Source: Crotalaria pallida
Taxonomy: Eukaryota; Streptophyta; Magnoliopsida; Fabales; Fabaceae
Assembly: GCA_037953625.1 (NCBI GenBank)
Contig: CM075651.1
Location: 61,242,501 to 61,306,500, forward strand
DNA length: 64,000 bases
Reading direction: 5' to 3'
Both the position numbers and the translations under genes were made by a program. Each line of letters begins with the position of its first letter. Positions within the stretch are counted from its first letter, which is position 1. Under the pieces are notes generated by a model. The model saw only the letters and a list, made by a program, of their open reading frames with translations. It ran no database searches and was not told the DNA's origin. This document shows, one piece after another, positions 10,682-21,216 of the stretch.

Positions 10682-11438
10682 ATGGTAAACACACGTGGAA
10701 ACACTGGAAACAACTCGCGTGGTGCAAACCACCAGGCCGGAAGAAACCGTCATAGACTAGTAGAAGGTAGTGCTGACAACGGAAGAGATTTAGAAGGAAG
10801 AAACCCACCTCACCCTCCCCCTCACAGCATACCGTCAGTTCGACTGGAGATCCCAGCCCACAGCCACCACACCATACCAACCCGAACACACAGTAGTCCC
10901 TACACTGTCCATTCCAGACAAGCAAACCCCAATACCCTCAACCGCGCATAGAACCACAGATCTGGATGGTCCATTGATGCCCGGGTCTCCGGAGAAGGAC
11001 ACTCCTAGGGCCGTAGAGAGATCCAACTTGAAGAGATAATTAAACAACAAGCTCAAATGCTGGAGCAATAGGGGAAGGCTATAGCCGACCTTCAGCAGAT
11101 CCACATGCACGCGATTGCTGCACGGGCTATGGAAACAGCCCCAGCAACCGTGCCAGTTCATGATCTGCAAGGTCCAATCACCTTACCCCCTCCACCTCCC
11201 ATAAACCCGGCCTTAGCAGCTACCTATGAAACAGAAAGCAGTACTCACCCAGGCCACCCTTTCACCCCACGTATTATGGCCTACGAAACACCCTCTGCTT
11301 TCCTTGGCCCCACTAGCGTTGCAAAGTACAACGGGTTAACCGACCCCCTGGAGCACATCTTATCTTTCGAAGGGGCCATGAATTTTTATGATGGAGGAGA
11401 TTTGATGAAGTGCCGAGCCTTTTCGATGACTCTCCAGC
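10682..11438 (+). pseudogene. gag of element C, N-terminal half (three stops, then split by Sirevirus)
   Basis: Reading from the ATG at 10682 gives one continuous frame broken by TAG codons at 10949-10951, 11006-11008 and 11069-11071. The final part has the usual Tat-type gag opening of the conserved core (P-F-T-P-R-I-M, then Y-N-G-L-T-D-P-L-E-H). The frame runs up to T-L-Q, where the Sirevirus inserted, and resumes at 22798 with P-P-V-L-R-W-Y. The N-terminal 90 codons are polar and Pro/His-rich. Gag would form the virus-like particle; this copy cannot make a full one. Confidence 0.85.
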
Positions 11439-13015
11439 TGTTGGAAACCAACAAGCGGGCTAAGCAAATACTAGAGGGGGGTGAATAGTATTTTGAAGCA
11501 CTAATACCAAATATTTCGATTGATAATTGAAGAATGGAGCTAAGACTGAATTTTCTGGAATCAGACACAAAAGACTCGAGTCTTTTGTGAAATACTCGAG
11601 TTTTTCAGTGATGAACAACTCGAGTCTTTTCTGAAAAACTCGAGTTTTTCCTATCAGATAGCAGAAAAACCAGAAACGAAAATTCAGCAATTTAACTCAA
11701 ATCAATTCAATATTAAACAGGAACTTATCCAACAGAATAGCAAGCAGTCTAAATAACTTTTAAACACAAAGATTCCTTGAACTTGCTACCTAATTGTATA
11801 AATCCTAATTGATTGAAATGACTTAAGTCTATTGAGCTAGAAAGTAGATTAAAAGCAATAAACCAACACTCAAGCAATTTTATCCTGGTTCACTCCACAA
11901 TGAGCTACATCCAGTCCTCCTAATCACTTAGGAGTTTCTACTAATAATCAAATTGTTAGAAATTACAAAGGATTGCTTGAGAATGGCCTCACTCAACCTA
12001 ACCCTTCAAGAGTGTACCAAACTCTTGATTTCTACCCCAATTTGATTCCGGTGATTGAAGAACTCTTCACAAAGCTTCCTTGAACTCCCTTCAAGAAACT
12101 CCACCGGGCTAGGAACCTCCTAGTCTTGTGCTTGAGAACCTCTCAAGACTTCCAACACCCTAAGCCACTCAGGGTTTGCTTGGGAACAATCCAAGACTTT
12201 GAATAATCAAGCTTTTTGTATGTGTATTACTAATCTCACAATGGATTAGCACAAATAAGCACAGCTCAATGTAAGAATTGAGGCCTAAAACTCAACTTCG
12301 AATAAAATGACAATATGAGTGAGAAGTTGAGCTTTTTGGGAATTAACACTTGAGAAAAGGAAATTATGAAAGCTTGTGATCAATAATGTGTTGTTGTCTT
12401 GTTTGTTCTTGCACAAATTCAAAGAGCAATTTTACAATAAGGTTCAGAATACTCTCTTGGGGTTGGATGAGACTCAAATGTCCTCAATTGGGTTTTTTTT
12501 TAGTCTCTCCAACGTTCATTTTTGCTGACTGGACAAAAATACTCGAGTCTTTTGGCAAATACTCGAGTCTTTTTGGTCGATCACGAGTGAATTGGTGCAC
12601 GAACCAGACTAACGGTCATATTTGCTGACCTGGCACAAACACTCGAGTTTTTCTATAAATACTCGAGTATATACTCGAGTCTTTATCAAAATACTCGAGT
12701 ATTTTGATCAGATATGGGAAAAATTATTTTTCAATTTTATTTTTCTTCTCAAGTATTAATTTTGGTCAATCTCAACTTAATAATCATATAAAAATTTATT
12801 CCTAGAAGAGACTAACTATTTCTACCCACTCTCAACCACTCTCAACATAAAATAGAAATTTACAATTAATATTTGATTGAGAATGATTGGGCACTTGTCT
12901 TCTTTTCTTGACTTTCTGTTGATGTTGATGTTGCAATATCTTCAAGGCATGATTTGCTAATTATTTTGTCATCATCAAAACATAATCCACATAATTAGGA
13001 GCATTGAATTCACAA
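11439..13015 (-). repeat. 3' LTR of the Sirevirus
   Basis: 1577 bp, TGTTGGAA to TTCACA on the plus strand. It carries many ACTCGAG or CTCGAGT motifs (11566-11660, 12537-12705), including a 24-bp perfect palindrome centred on CTCGAG at 11566-11589. Nearly identical to 21217-22792. Confidence 0.95.
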
Positions 13016-13420
13016 TCTCCCCCTTTTTGGTGATGACAAAATAATTAACACTTGATCCATTTGTTAAGCTTGATCCACTTGGAGATGCAACTCCCCCTCA
13101 CTATATGATACTTTTCACCTATCTAAAAATTCAGCTTGAGCAAGATGTTATGACAATTTAATTTTAGCACCAAGCCTATGGTATTAGAGAATTTAACAAT
13201 TATCAGAGTATATACCATAATTAGAGATTTTAGGTGCAACAATATCAAGACAAGACAAGTGTAATATCTCTCCCCCTTTTTGTCATACGCCAAAAAGATG
13301 TAACAATTTAGAAAAAGATCAAGGGAGGAGAGGTGCATAATCGGAAAACCCCATAACCAACTATGCAAAAAAAATAGACTTAATAATAAATATAAAGAGC
13401 TCCCCCTGAAGCTTTTCACA
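13016..13420 (-). other. Multiple polypurine tracts upstream of the Sirevirus 3' LTR
   Basis: On the minus strand AGGGGGAG occurs four times: near 13018-13025 (directly at the LTR), 13091-13098, 13270-13277 and 13400-13407. The first and third share a longer form ending in AAAAAGGGGGAG. Repeated PPTs before the 3' LTR are a known Sirevirus trait. Confidence 0.82.
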
Positions 13421-13599
13421 AACATCATAATGAAAACCAAATTCATTAACATAAAAACATCATAAAAGGTCCAAATCAAAGGTGCAATAATAAACCCAAA
13501 GTCTCAAAACACCAAGTTCTCAAAGTACAGAAAATGCAACAAGATCAACATGATGAAAACATAATGAAAACTAAAATAGAAAATCCATAAGCAGCAGCA

Positions 13600-14883
13600 T
13601 CAAAACATGGAAGGAGCTGGATCATCTGGAGGAGGATAAAATCGAGAGAAGGCCGCCATCATCTCATCAAATCGGCGGTGCATCTCCCGTGACTGCTGGT
13701 CCAGGCGGGCATTAATCTGGGCCGAGTGCTGATCCAAATGAGAATAAAACATGGCAGACTCTGCACTCATCCTAGTGTCTAAGCTAACAAAATCATCACG
13801 CTGGCTGTCCAAAGCATGCACAAGGGAGTCTATTCTCCCATCTAAAGTGTCCAGTCGTGTGATCACATTCTCTCTCCAGCCCGAGTTGTCAAACCCAGAT
13901 TGAGATCCAGGGAAGTCATCAAAATCAATCTGATCAATAGGATCCCCTTCTTCAGCCTGGGCAAATGCAGCAGCTTCCTCTTCCATCTGTTGGGCATCCA
14001 TCCCTTGTTGAGCTGCAACATTTGCAACCCTCTCTAGCTCAGCAATATCAGATCGGTACAAGTATTGGCCAGAGGGTTCATGGAATGCCATGTCCTGGTG
14101 ACTCAAGGTGCCTTTGTTGAGGCAATGCTGGTTCACATGAAGAGTCTTTTTCTCTTCATTGCGTGGGATAGGCACCTTGAAGTAACTCAACAGATAACAA
14201 ACATGCATGGCATAGGGCAGGGTTTTTGGGTGTTTAGACTTAGCAGCAAGGAGCATTCTATCCAAAATTATGCAACTCCAGTTCAGCTTCTCATTGTTCA
14301 GGATGGCACTAAGAAGCCTAAGTTCATTGTTTGTGGGTTTGGCATAATTGGGTGAGGTTTGAGGCACTAATTGATGACAAACAATATAATGCAACACCCT
14401 AGATTGGACAGTCATATATGAGGAATGCTTAACTCCTTCGGTCCATACACGACCGGGGCGCAAACAACTTTGAAAAATGCCGTCCGCATCGGCCTTTAGA
14501 GAATTGTCCCCGTGACGTGTTGTCCCAAAAGCAACAAAAAGGTCCTTAGCGCTAATTTTGAATCGAACACCCTCAACCATTGTTTCTATGACATTGTCCT
14601 TTAGCCTAAGGTTTGCATAGAATGTTCTAACTAACCTAGGATATATAGGGCCATTAAATTCCAGAAATTGAATAAGTTTTTGATACCTAAGGTTAGTAAC
14701 AAAAGAGAAACCCTTACTTTCAAGGAATGCACTGTTGATCCAAGATATAACTCCGAACTCCCTAGTGGCAAAGCCTTCCAACCGTTCCAAGCATTCATCT
14801 TCTTGATAGTACTCCGGAATATCCTCCTCAGAAGATGATTCGGCAATCCTAACTCTCTTTCCTTTACCAGATGAGGAAGCCAT
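13600..14883 (-). CDS. Third ORF of the Sirevirus (putative plant transposon protein), intact
   Basis: This 427-codon ORF is in the same orientation as pol, between pol and the 3' LTR, the place where some Sireviruses carry an extra (often called envelope-like) gene. I see no signal peptide or membrane segment, so an envelope role is not supported. Residues ~45-270 (for example I-Y-P-R-L-V-R-T-F-Y-A-N-L) resemble the plant family labelled putative plant transposon protein (Transposase_32); family membership is from memory of the motif. The N-terminus is Ser/Glu-rich. The C-terminal ~100 residues have regular Leu/Asp/Arg spacing suggesting a coiled coil, then a Pro/Asp tail. Its openness next to a broken pol suggests the element is young. 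Function unknown. Confidence 0.75.
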   Translation of the reverse strand: MASSSGKGKRVRIAESSSEEDIPEYYQEDECLERLEGFATREFGVISWINSAFLESKGFSFVTNLRYQKLIQFLEFNGPIYPRLVRTFYANLRLKDNVIETMVEGVRFKISAKDLFVAFGTTRHGDNSLKADADGIFQSCLRPGRVWTEGVKHSSYMTVQSRVLHYIVCHQLVPQTSPNYAKPTNNELRLLSAILNNEKLNWSCIILDRMLLAAKSKHPKTLPYAMHVCYLLSYFKVPIPRNEEKKTLHVNQHCLNKGTLSHQDMAFHEPSGQYLYRSDIAELERVANVAAQQGMDAQQMEEEAAAFAQAEEGDPIDQIDFDDFPGSQSGFDNSGWRENVITRLDTLDGRIDSLVHALDSQRDDFVSLDTRMSAESAMFYSHLDQHSAQINARLDQQSREMHRRFDEMMAAFSRFYPPPDDPAPSMF

Positions 14884-15104
14884 AGAGGAATTGATGAAAA
14901 ATTGAAGTTTTGGAAAGTTAGGGTTTGAAAAGGGGTTGACGGATTTGAGGTTGAAAAGTGTTGAAATTCGTTGAAAGAATGGTAGAAAAGTGATTAGAGG
15001 ATGTAAAACTAGTAAGATTTGGCAAAAATTTGACTAAAAACGGAGTTTTGAGGAGAGAGATATGAGAAAACCGAGAGAGAAGAGAAAGGGGTTCGTGAAA
15101 CTCG

Positions 15105-15407
15105 AGTTTGTGGGGGCTGAAGTATATATAAACTCGCCAAAATACTCGAGTATATTCAACAATACTCGAGTTGTTCGTTGACAAATACTCGAGTTTTTGA
15201 GAATATACTCGAGTCGTTCGTGACTCAGCCCAGATTTCCCCATAAAACTCGAGTAAAAATTGAAAAACTCGAGTTTGGTCCGAAAGTTCAAATTTCAGGA
15301 AAACGCAAAACACTCGAGTTTTTGAAAAATACTCGAGTTTGGTCTGAAAGTTCAAAAATTGGGGGTTTCGAAAGACTCGAGTGTTTTGAAAAACACTCGA
15401 GTAATTT
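15105..15407 (-). repeat. Cluster of ACTCGAGT palindromic motifs
   Basis: At least twelve copies of ACTCGAG or CTCGAGT occur in about 300 bp, spaced irregularly by about 15-40 bp, upstream of the third ORF on the minus strand. The same motif recurs in both LTRs. It makes a run of small ORFs here (for example 14918-15355) that look like artefacts of the repeats. Confidence 0.85.
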
Positions 15408-15947
15408 TGTGGTAGACCGACCCTCGGTCTACCCTAAAACGCCCTCGGCCGACCAGAATACTCACTGGCCGACCAGAATTCTCATTCTGCCGGGTCACGC
15501 ATCTTTGGGCCGAGCACATGCCATAGGACCCACCCTAACGACTCTGGACCGAGTACAGGGACCTCTTCCCTTAAAGAGTCCAAGCTAAGGGCGCGTGAGC
15601 CTAGCTCGCCAACCAGATAAGACTAACCGCTAACAGGATAAGGATGAATGACTCATCCCTTATCCTATAAAGGGACACGTCAGCCCTACTGGACCTCCGT
15701 ACAGGCCCATAGGGTACAACACCGCTCCCCCTATAAATAGCTGTCTCCAGCTAGGGGCTCAGGTACGTTCTTTCTCCCTAATCATACACTAGCACACACT
15801 TGTGATTAGGGAAACCCTAGTTATCCCAACTGGATAGCTAGCATACCAACAAAATCACACAGTAACATCAGACCGTATTCTAGCTCTTAGGTCTTCCATA
15901 CCCTTGAGCTAGGGTTATACTCTGAACATTGTGTCTAGGACATAACA
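15408..15947 (+). mobile_element. Solo LTR of the C family inside the Sirevirus
   Basis: 540 bp from TGTGGTAGACC to CATAACA, flanked by AATTT at 15403-15407 and 15948-15952. It shares the C LTR landmarks: GACCGACCCTCGGTC, CCCACCCTAACGAC, TATAAATA and CAACTGGATA. Without an interior it is a solo LTR. It must be younger than the Sirevirus, so the C family was still moving after that insertion. Confidence 0.93.
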
Positions 15948-16294
15948 AATTTAATAAAGACTCGAGTTTTTTTTGAGAAACACTCGAGTATTTTTCTCAG
16001 ACCCTGATTAAAAACTTTTTCAATTTAAAACTGATTTAATTTTGAATTAAAATACTCGAGTGTTTTCGGAAAAACTCGAGTATTTTGACAGAACAGAGAG
16101 TAAAAACACAGTTTTAAAAGACCAAACACAAATCAAACACAAATGCTTCACTACCAACTTGGAATACAGTACAGAATCACACACAATTAACACATACAAT
16201 TTCAAATATCATCAAGAACAATTTAACTAAGAATCAATAACACATTAGAGTAAGACTAATATGGTGATTTTTCAAAAAATGACACACAATGCAA
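15948..16294 (-). other. Sirevirus spacer between pol and the solo LTR insertion
   Basis: AT-rich, no ORF; contains four CTCGAG motifs at 15961-16081, continuing the motif cluster found across the solo LTR at 15105-15407. Confidence 0.7.
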
Positions 16295-19200
16295 TTAGCC
16301 TATATTAGCTTCATCTAAAATACCAAGTTCTCTCCTAATATGATAAAAGGTGTCCCTTGGTAGAGGTTTTGTAAAAATGTCAGCTAATTGATTTGTGGTA
16401 CTGACAAATTCAATTGTGCAATCACCCTTTTGTACATGATCTCTTAAAAAGTGATGTCTTATTTCAATGTGTTTAGTTCTTGAGTGATACACCGGATTCT
16501 AAGTCAAATTGATTGCACTCGTGTTATCGCATCTAATCGGAATATTTTCAAGTTTCAAACCAAAATCCGATAATTGTTGTTTCATCCATAACAGTTGAGC
16601 ACAACAACTACCGGCTGCGATATATTCCGCTTCGGCGGTAGAAAGAGCGACACAAGCTTGCTTTTTAGAAAACCATGACACCAATGAACTTCCCAAGAAA
16701 TGGCAAGTACCACTGGTGCTTTTGCGATCAAGCTTGCATCCCGCGAAGTCGGAATCCGAGTAACCAACTAAACTAAGATTGGCATCAGCAGGATACCATA
16801 AACCAGTGTTAATTGTTCCTTTTAGATACTTAAATATATGTTTAACTGCGGATAGGTGAGATTCTTTAGGATTAGCTTGAAATCTAGCACACATGCATAC
16901 ACTAAACATAATATCCGGTCTAGATGCAGTGAGATATAGGAGACTACCTATCATACCCCTATACTTACTAACATCAACCGGTGTACCTTGTTCATCCTTG
17001 TCTAGGTAGCATGATGTGCTCATTGGAGTGTAGGCTTCCTTGCACTTGTCCAATCCGAATTTCTCAAGGAGCTCTTTGCAATATTTCCCTTGATGCACAA
17101 ATATCCCCTCCTTGACTTGCTTTATTTGTAAGCCTAGGAAGAACTTGAGTTCTCCCATCATTGACATTTCAAATTCCTTTTTCATCAAATTTGAAAACTT
17201 TCTACAAAGAGACACGTTAGTAGCACCGAAAATGATATCATCAACATAGATTTGTACTAACAAAATGTCATCCTTGGTTTTATAAATAAATAGTGTATTA
17301 TCAACCTTCCCTCTTTGAAACTTGTTTTCTAATAGAAAGGAACTCAATCGATCATACCAAGCTCTAGGAGCTTGTTTCAATCCATAGAGTGCCTTTTTCA
17401 ATTTATAAACATGGTTTGGAAATTCACTATTTTCAAAACCGGGGGGTTGTTTGACATACACTTCTTCATTTATAAACCCATTCAAGAAAGCACTTTTAAC
17501 ATCCATTTGATATAAAGTGAATTTCATGATTGAAGCATAAGCAAGTAAAATTCGGATTGCTTCAAGACGTGCAACCGGAGCAAAGGTCTCATCATAATCG
17601 ATACCTTCCTCTTGGTTGTATCCTTGAGCTACTAGTCTAGCTTTGTTTCTTATAATCAACCCGGATTCATCAAGTTTGTTTCTATAAATCCATTTAGTAC
17701 CAATTATGGTATGATCATCGGGTTTAGGGACTAGATCCCAAACTTCATTTCTTTCAAATTGGTTTAATTCTTCTTGCATAGCAAGAACCCAATGATCATC
17801 CTCAATGGCATTTTTAATTGAATCGGGTTAAATTTGAGAAACAAAAGAGACATAGTGACAAATGTTTTGAATAGACCTACGAGTAAGTACTCCCTTTGAC
17901 ATATCTCCTATGACATTGTCTATAGGATGAGCCTTGACCGATTTCCAAGTTGGAGGAAGTTCTTCCCTTACCTCTCCTTCATCAACTTTTGATTTCTCTC
18001 TCTCTTTTTCTTCTTTTGAAAGGTCAATGCCATCTTCACTAGCATCACATAAAACACTATCTTCTTTTGAAGACTCATTAAAAACCACATGAATTGATTC
18101 CTCAATAGTTAAAGTTCTTTTATTGAAAATTCTATAAGCTTTACTATGAGAAGAATAGCCTAAAAATATGCCTTCATCGGATTTGGAATCAAACTTGCCA
18201 AGGTGTTCTTTTCCATTATTTAAAACAAAAACTTGGCATCCGAAGACATGAAAATGAGATATGTTTGGCTTTCTTCCCTTGTAAAGTTCATAGGGGGTTT
18301 TATCCAAAGAGGGCCTTATCAAAATACGATTTAAAACATAACAAGCCGTATTGACGGCATCGGCCCAAAAATATTGAGGTACTCTAGAATCATTTAGCAT
18401 GGTTCTAGCAAGTTCCTCTAGCATCCTATTTTTCCGCTCTACCACTCCGTTTTGTTCCGGAGTTCTTGGTGCGGAGAATTGGTGCTCAATACCATTTTTA
18501 GCACAAAATCTATCAAATTTGTGGTTTTCAAATTCTCCACCATGATCGGTACGAATAATAATTACTTTTTGATTTACTTGGTTTTGCAAAAGTTTGACAT
18601 GATGTTTAAAAGATTTGTAGGTCTCACTCTTAGTAGTTAAGAATAAAGTCCATGTAAACCTAGAGAAGTCATCAACAATTACCAATGCATAATAGTTGCC
18701 ACCAAAGCTTTTTACTTGTGATGGTCCAAACAAGTCCATATGAAGCATTTCTAATGGCCTTGATGTGGACATCACCATTTTTGATCCAAAGGTGTTTTTA
18801 GTTTGTTTACATTTCTTGCAAGGAGAACAAACACCTTCAATAGAAAAATTTAGCTTTGGTAAACCAACTACTAGATCTTTAGATTGTATTTTCTTCAATT
18901 GGTTTACATTAATATGAGCGGTCCTACGATGCCATAACCAAGTGTCATTTTCTTTGCTCACTAAACAAGTAGAGACCAAAGAAGTGACTTTGTTCAAATC
19001 AACTAAGTAAGTATTATTTGACCTTCTACCAACAAATTTGATTGATTCATCTTTGTCACTTTTAATGAGGCAATGGGTAGAGGTAAAAACTACATGATTA
19101 CCAACATCACATAATTGGCTTATGATCAAGAGATTATGTTCTAATCCTTGAACATAGAGCACATTATCAATAATCAAGTTTGAAGAGTTTCCGATTTTAC

Positions 19201-19354
19201 CAATACCAAGGATTTTGCCTTTGTTGTTGTCCCCATAAGTGACATAACCCTTTTCCTTTGGAGTAAGCTCAATGAAGTGTCGCTTATCTCCCGTCATGTG
19301 CTTCGAACATCCACTATCTAGATACCACAAGTCCTTTCCCGTTCGAAGGCACAC
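16295..19354 (-). pseudogene. pol: Sirevirus pol: protease-integrase-RT-RNase H with two stops
   Basis: One frame runs from 19354 to the stop at 16295. Protease has L-D-S-G at D13. Integrase has zinc ligands H142, H147, C176, C179 and catalytic D207, D270, E306 (35-residue spacing kept); the usual H-R-R-L-G-H is H-R-R-T-A-H here. After a TAA at 17828-17830, where a Glu codon is usual, the frame continues through RT (D-V-K-S-A-F-L-N, then Y-V-D-D) and RNase H (S-D-S-D-F-A-G, S-T-A-E-A-E-Y). A TAG at 16499-16501 replaces an expected Lys codon, leaving the last ~65 codons. All catalytic residues I checked are present, so decay is recent and limited to the stops. Confidence 0.93.
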
Positions 19355-19367
19355 CTACAAGATCAAA

Positions 19368-21146
19368 TCACTTGTTCAATTTGGGTACCCAAACAATGTT
19401 GGGTCCCTTAGGGTTAGTGTTAGGACTTTCTCCCTTCTTAATCCACATATAAGTGCCCTTTTTCATTTCAAACTTCTTAATGTGGCACTCAATGTTGATA
19501 TGTCCAACTTTTCCACAATAAGTACAAGTTGGTCTCTTTGATGAATTTTTCTTAGAAAATGTTCCAACCACCTTGTACTTTTTGTCCTTTTTATGAACAT
19601 CTCCTAAACCGGTTTTGTTGTGATTATGTCTTTGAGAGTTCAACAACCGGTTGAGGTTTCTATCACTATGTGAGATTGTGAGTTTGTTTTTCAACTCTTT
19701 CACTTCTTTTTCAAGTTCATCACATCTCTCATATGGAGTGATAATCTCCTCATGATTTGCACACTCACTTTGATGACTAGAATTAATAAGTTCCAAGGAT
19801 TCATTTTGAAGTTTCAACTCATTTATAGATTTTTGCAATTCATCAATTTCTTGTTGAAACTCCAAAATTTTCTTTCCTTTTTCCTTATTGGTTTTAGCAA
19901 GCCTTATAAATTGAATTAACATTTCATTGTAGGCTTCTTGCAAATCATCATAGGAAATGGAGTTTGAAGAGGAACAAGAAGAGCTAGAGGTTACCTCATC
20001 ATCACTTTCACTCATGCCATGATTAGCTCTTGATGAGGACTCATGATTGTTCTTGGCCATGAGACAAAGGTTTGCATTTTCATCACCGGAGCTACTTGAA
20101 GATGATTCATTGCTCTTTTCCGGTGCATCCCAAACAATGTATGCATGCTTCCCTTTGGTCTCTTGGGTCTTCTTGTCATTCTTCTTCAAGAATGTGGCAC
20201 ATTCCATTCTTATGTGACCAACCCCTCCACATTCATGACACTTAACTCCATCATTGGTACTCTTTTCTCTTTGTTTGGAGTCTTTGGTTCTCTTGAAATT
20301 GGATGAAGATCCACCTTTCTTCCCTTTGAAAAATTTGTTGAATCTTTTCACAAACATCCCAAATTCTTCTTGATTTGGTTCACCATCGGAATCTCCACTT
20401 GTAGAGCATTCTTCAACTTCTTTTGTAGCTTTAGTTGAAGCTTGGAGTGCTATGCCCTTTTTCTTTTTGTCCGATTCCTCATGCATCCCAAGTCTTGTAA
20501 GCTCCATCTCATGCTCTTGGAGTTTGCCAAACAAAGTGGCTAAGTCCATGCTATTTATGTCTCTAGATTCCTTGATGGCGGTTACCTTGGGTTGCCAACT
20601 CCTATCAAGACATCTTAGAATTTTGTTAGTAGTTTCACCATTGCGAAATACTTTTCCCAAGGAAATCAAATGATTAACAATGTGAGAGAATCGCCTTTGC
20701 AAGTCACTAATGGTTTCATTTGGCAACATGTGGAACAATTCATATTCGTGAGTTAGAGAATTCAATCTTGCATCTCTAACCTCACTTGTTCCCTCATGTG
20801 TGACTTGCAAAGTGTCCCACATTTCTTTTGCCGATTTACATTGGGAAACTCTATAAAATTCATCATGGGATAAAGCCGAAAAGATGATGTTTTTAGCTTT
20901 TAAATCAAATGAAACTTTTCTCTTTTCATCATCATTCCAACTACTCCTTGGAATTTCAACAATTTCATCATTTATTTTCTTTTTGGGAATGAAAGGACCA
21001 TTTTCAATTGCATCCCAAATATCCATATCAATTGCTTCAATAAAAACTTTCATGCGAGTTTTCCAATAAACATATCCTTCACCATTAAATAGTGGAGGAC
21101 GGTTTATTGAAGCTCCTTCTCCACCAAAGTTATTGCTAGAGCCCAT
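19368..21146 (-). CDS. gag: Sirevirus gag polyprotein, intact
   Basis: The 592-codon ORF opens 56 bases inside the PBS with the Copia gag signature R-P-P-L-F-N-G and Y-W-K-T-R-M (residues 17-32). A capsid-like region extends to ~215. There are two CX2CX4HX4C zinc knuckles: C303-C306-H311-C316 and C541-C544-H549-C554. Between them lie Ser/Glu-rich linkers and a long Glu/Lys/Leu region (~400-500) likely to form a coiled coil. It ends in TGA at 19368-19370. The pol frame starts just past this, in a different frame, so gag and pol are not one continuous ORF here. Gag would form the particle and bind RNA in the cytoplasm. Confidence 0.92.
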   Translation of the reverse strand: MGSSNNFGGEGASINRPPLFNGEGYVYWKTRMKVFIEAIDMDIWDAIENGPFIPKKKINDEIVEIPRSSWNDDEKRKVSFDLKAKNIIFSALSHDEFYRVSQCKSAKEMWDTLQVTHEGTSEVRDARLNSLTHEYELFHMLPNETISDLQRRFSHIVNHLISLGKVFRNGETTNKILRCLDRSWQPKVTAIKESRDINSMDLATLFGKLQEHEMELTRLGMHEESDKKKKGIALQASTKATKEVEECSTSGDSDGEPNQEEFGMFVKRFNKFFKGKKGGSSSNFKRTKDSKQREKSTNDGVKCHECGGVGHIRMECATFLKKNDKKTQETKGKHAYIVWDAPEKSNESSSSSSGDENANLCLMAKNNHESSSRANHGMSESDDEVTSSSSCSSSNSISYDDLQEAYNEMLIQFIRLAKTNKEKGKKILEFQQEIDELQKSINELKLQNESLELINSSHQSECANHEEIITPYERCDELEKEVKELKNKLTISHSDRNLNRLLNSQRHNHNKTGLGDVHKKDKKYKVVGTFSKKNSSKRPTCTYCGKVGHINIECHIKKFEMKKGTYMWIKKGESPNTNPKGPNIVWVPKLNK

Positions 21147-21202
21147 TTAGTTTCCAAAAGGATCTTTTTCGAAAAAGTTGTTACACTCGATCTTTCGACC
21201 GA

Positions 21203-21214
21203 GCTCTGATACCA
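21203..21214 (-). other. Primer-binding site of the Sirevirus, tRNA-iMet
   Basis: On the minus strand TGGTATCAGAGC lies two bases from the 5' LTR, matching initiator tRNA-Met. Confidence 0.93.
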
Positions 21215-21216
21215 CT

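Noticed and set aside
14918..15355. 145-codon minus-strand ORF in the Sirevirus
   Set aside because: Made largely of the repeated ACTCGAGT motif; no domain; composition looks like translated repeat.
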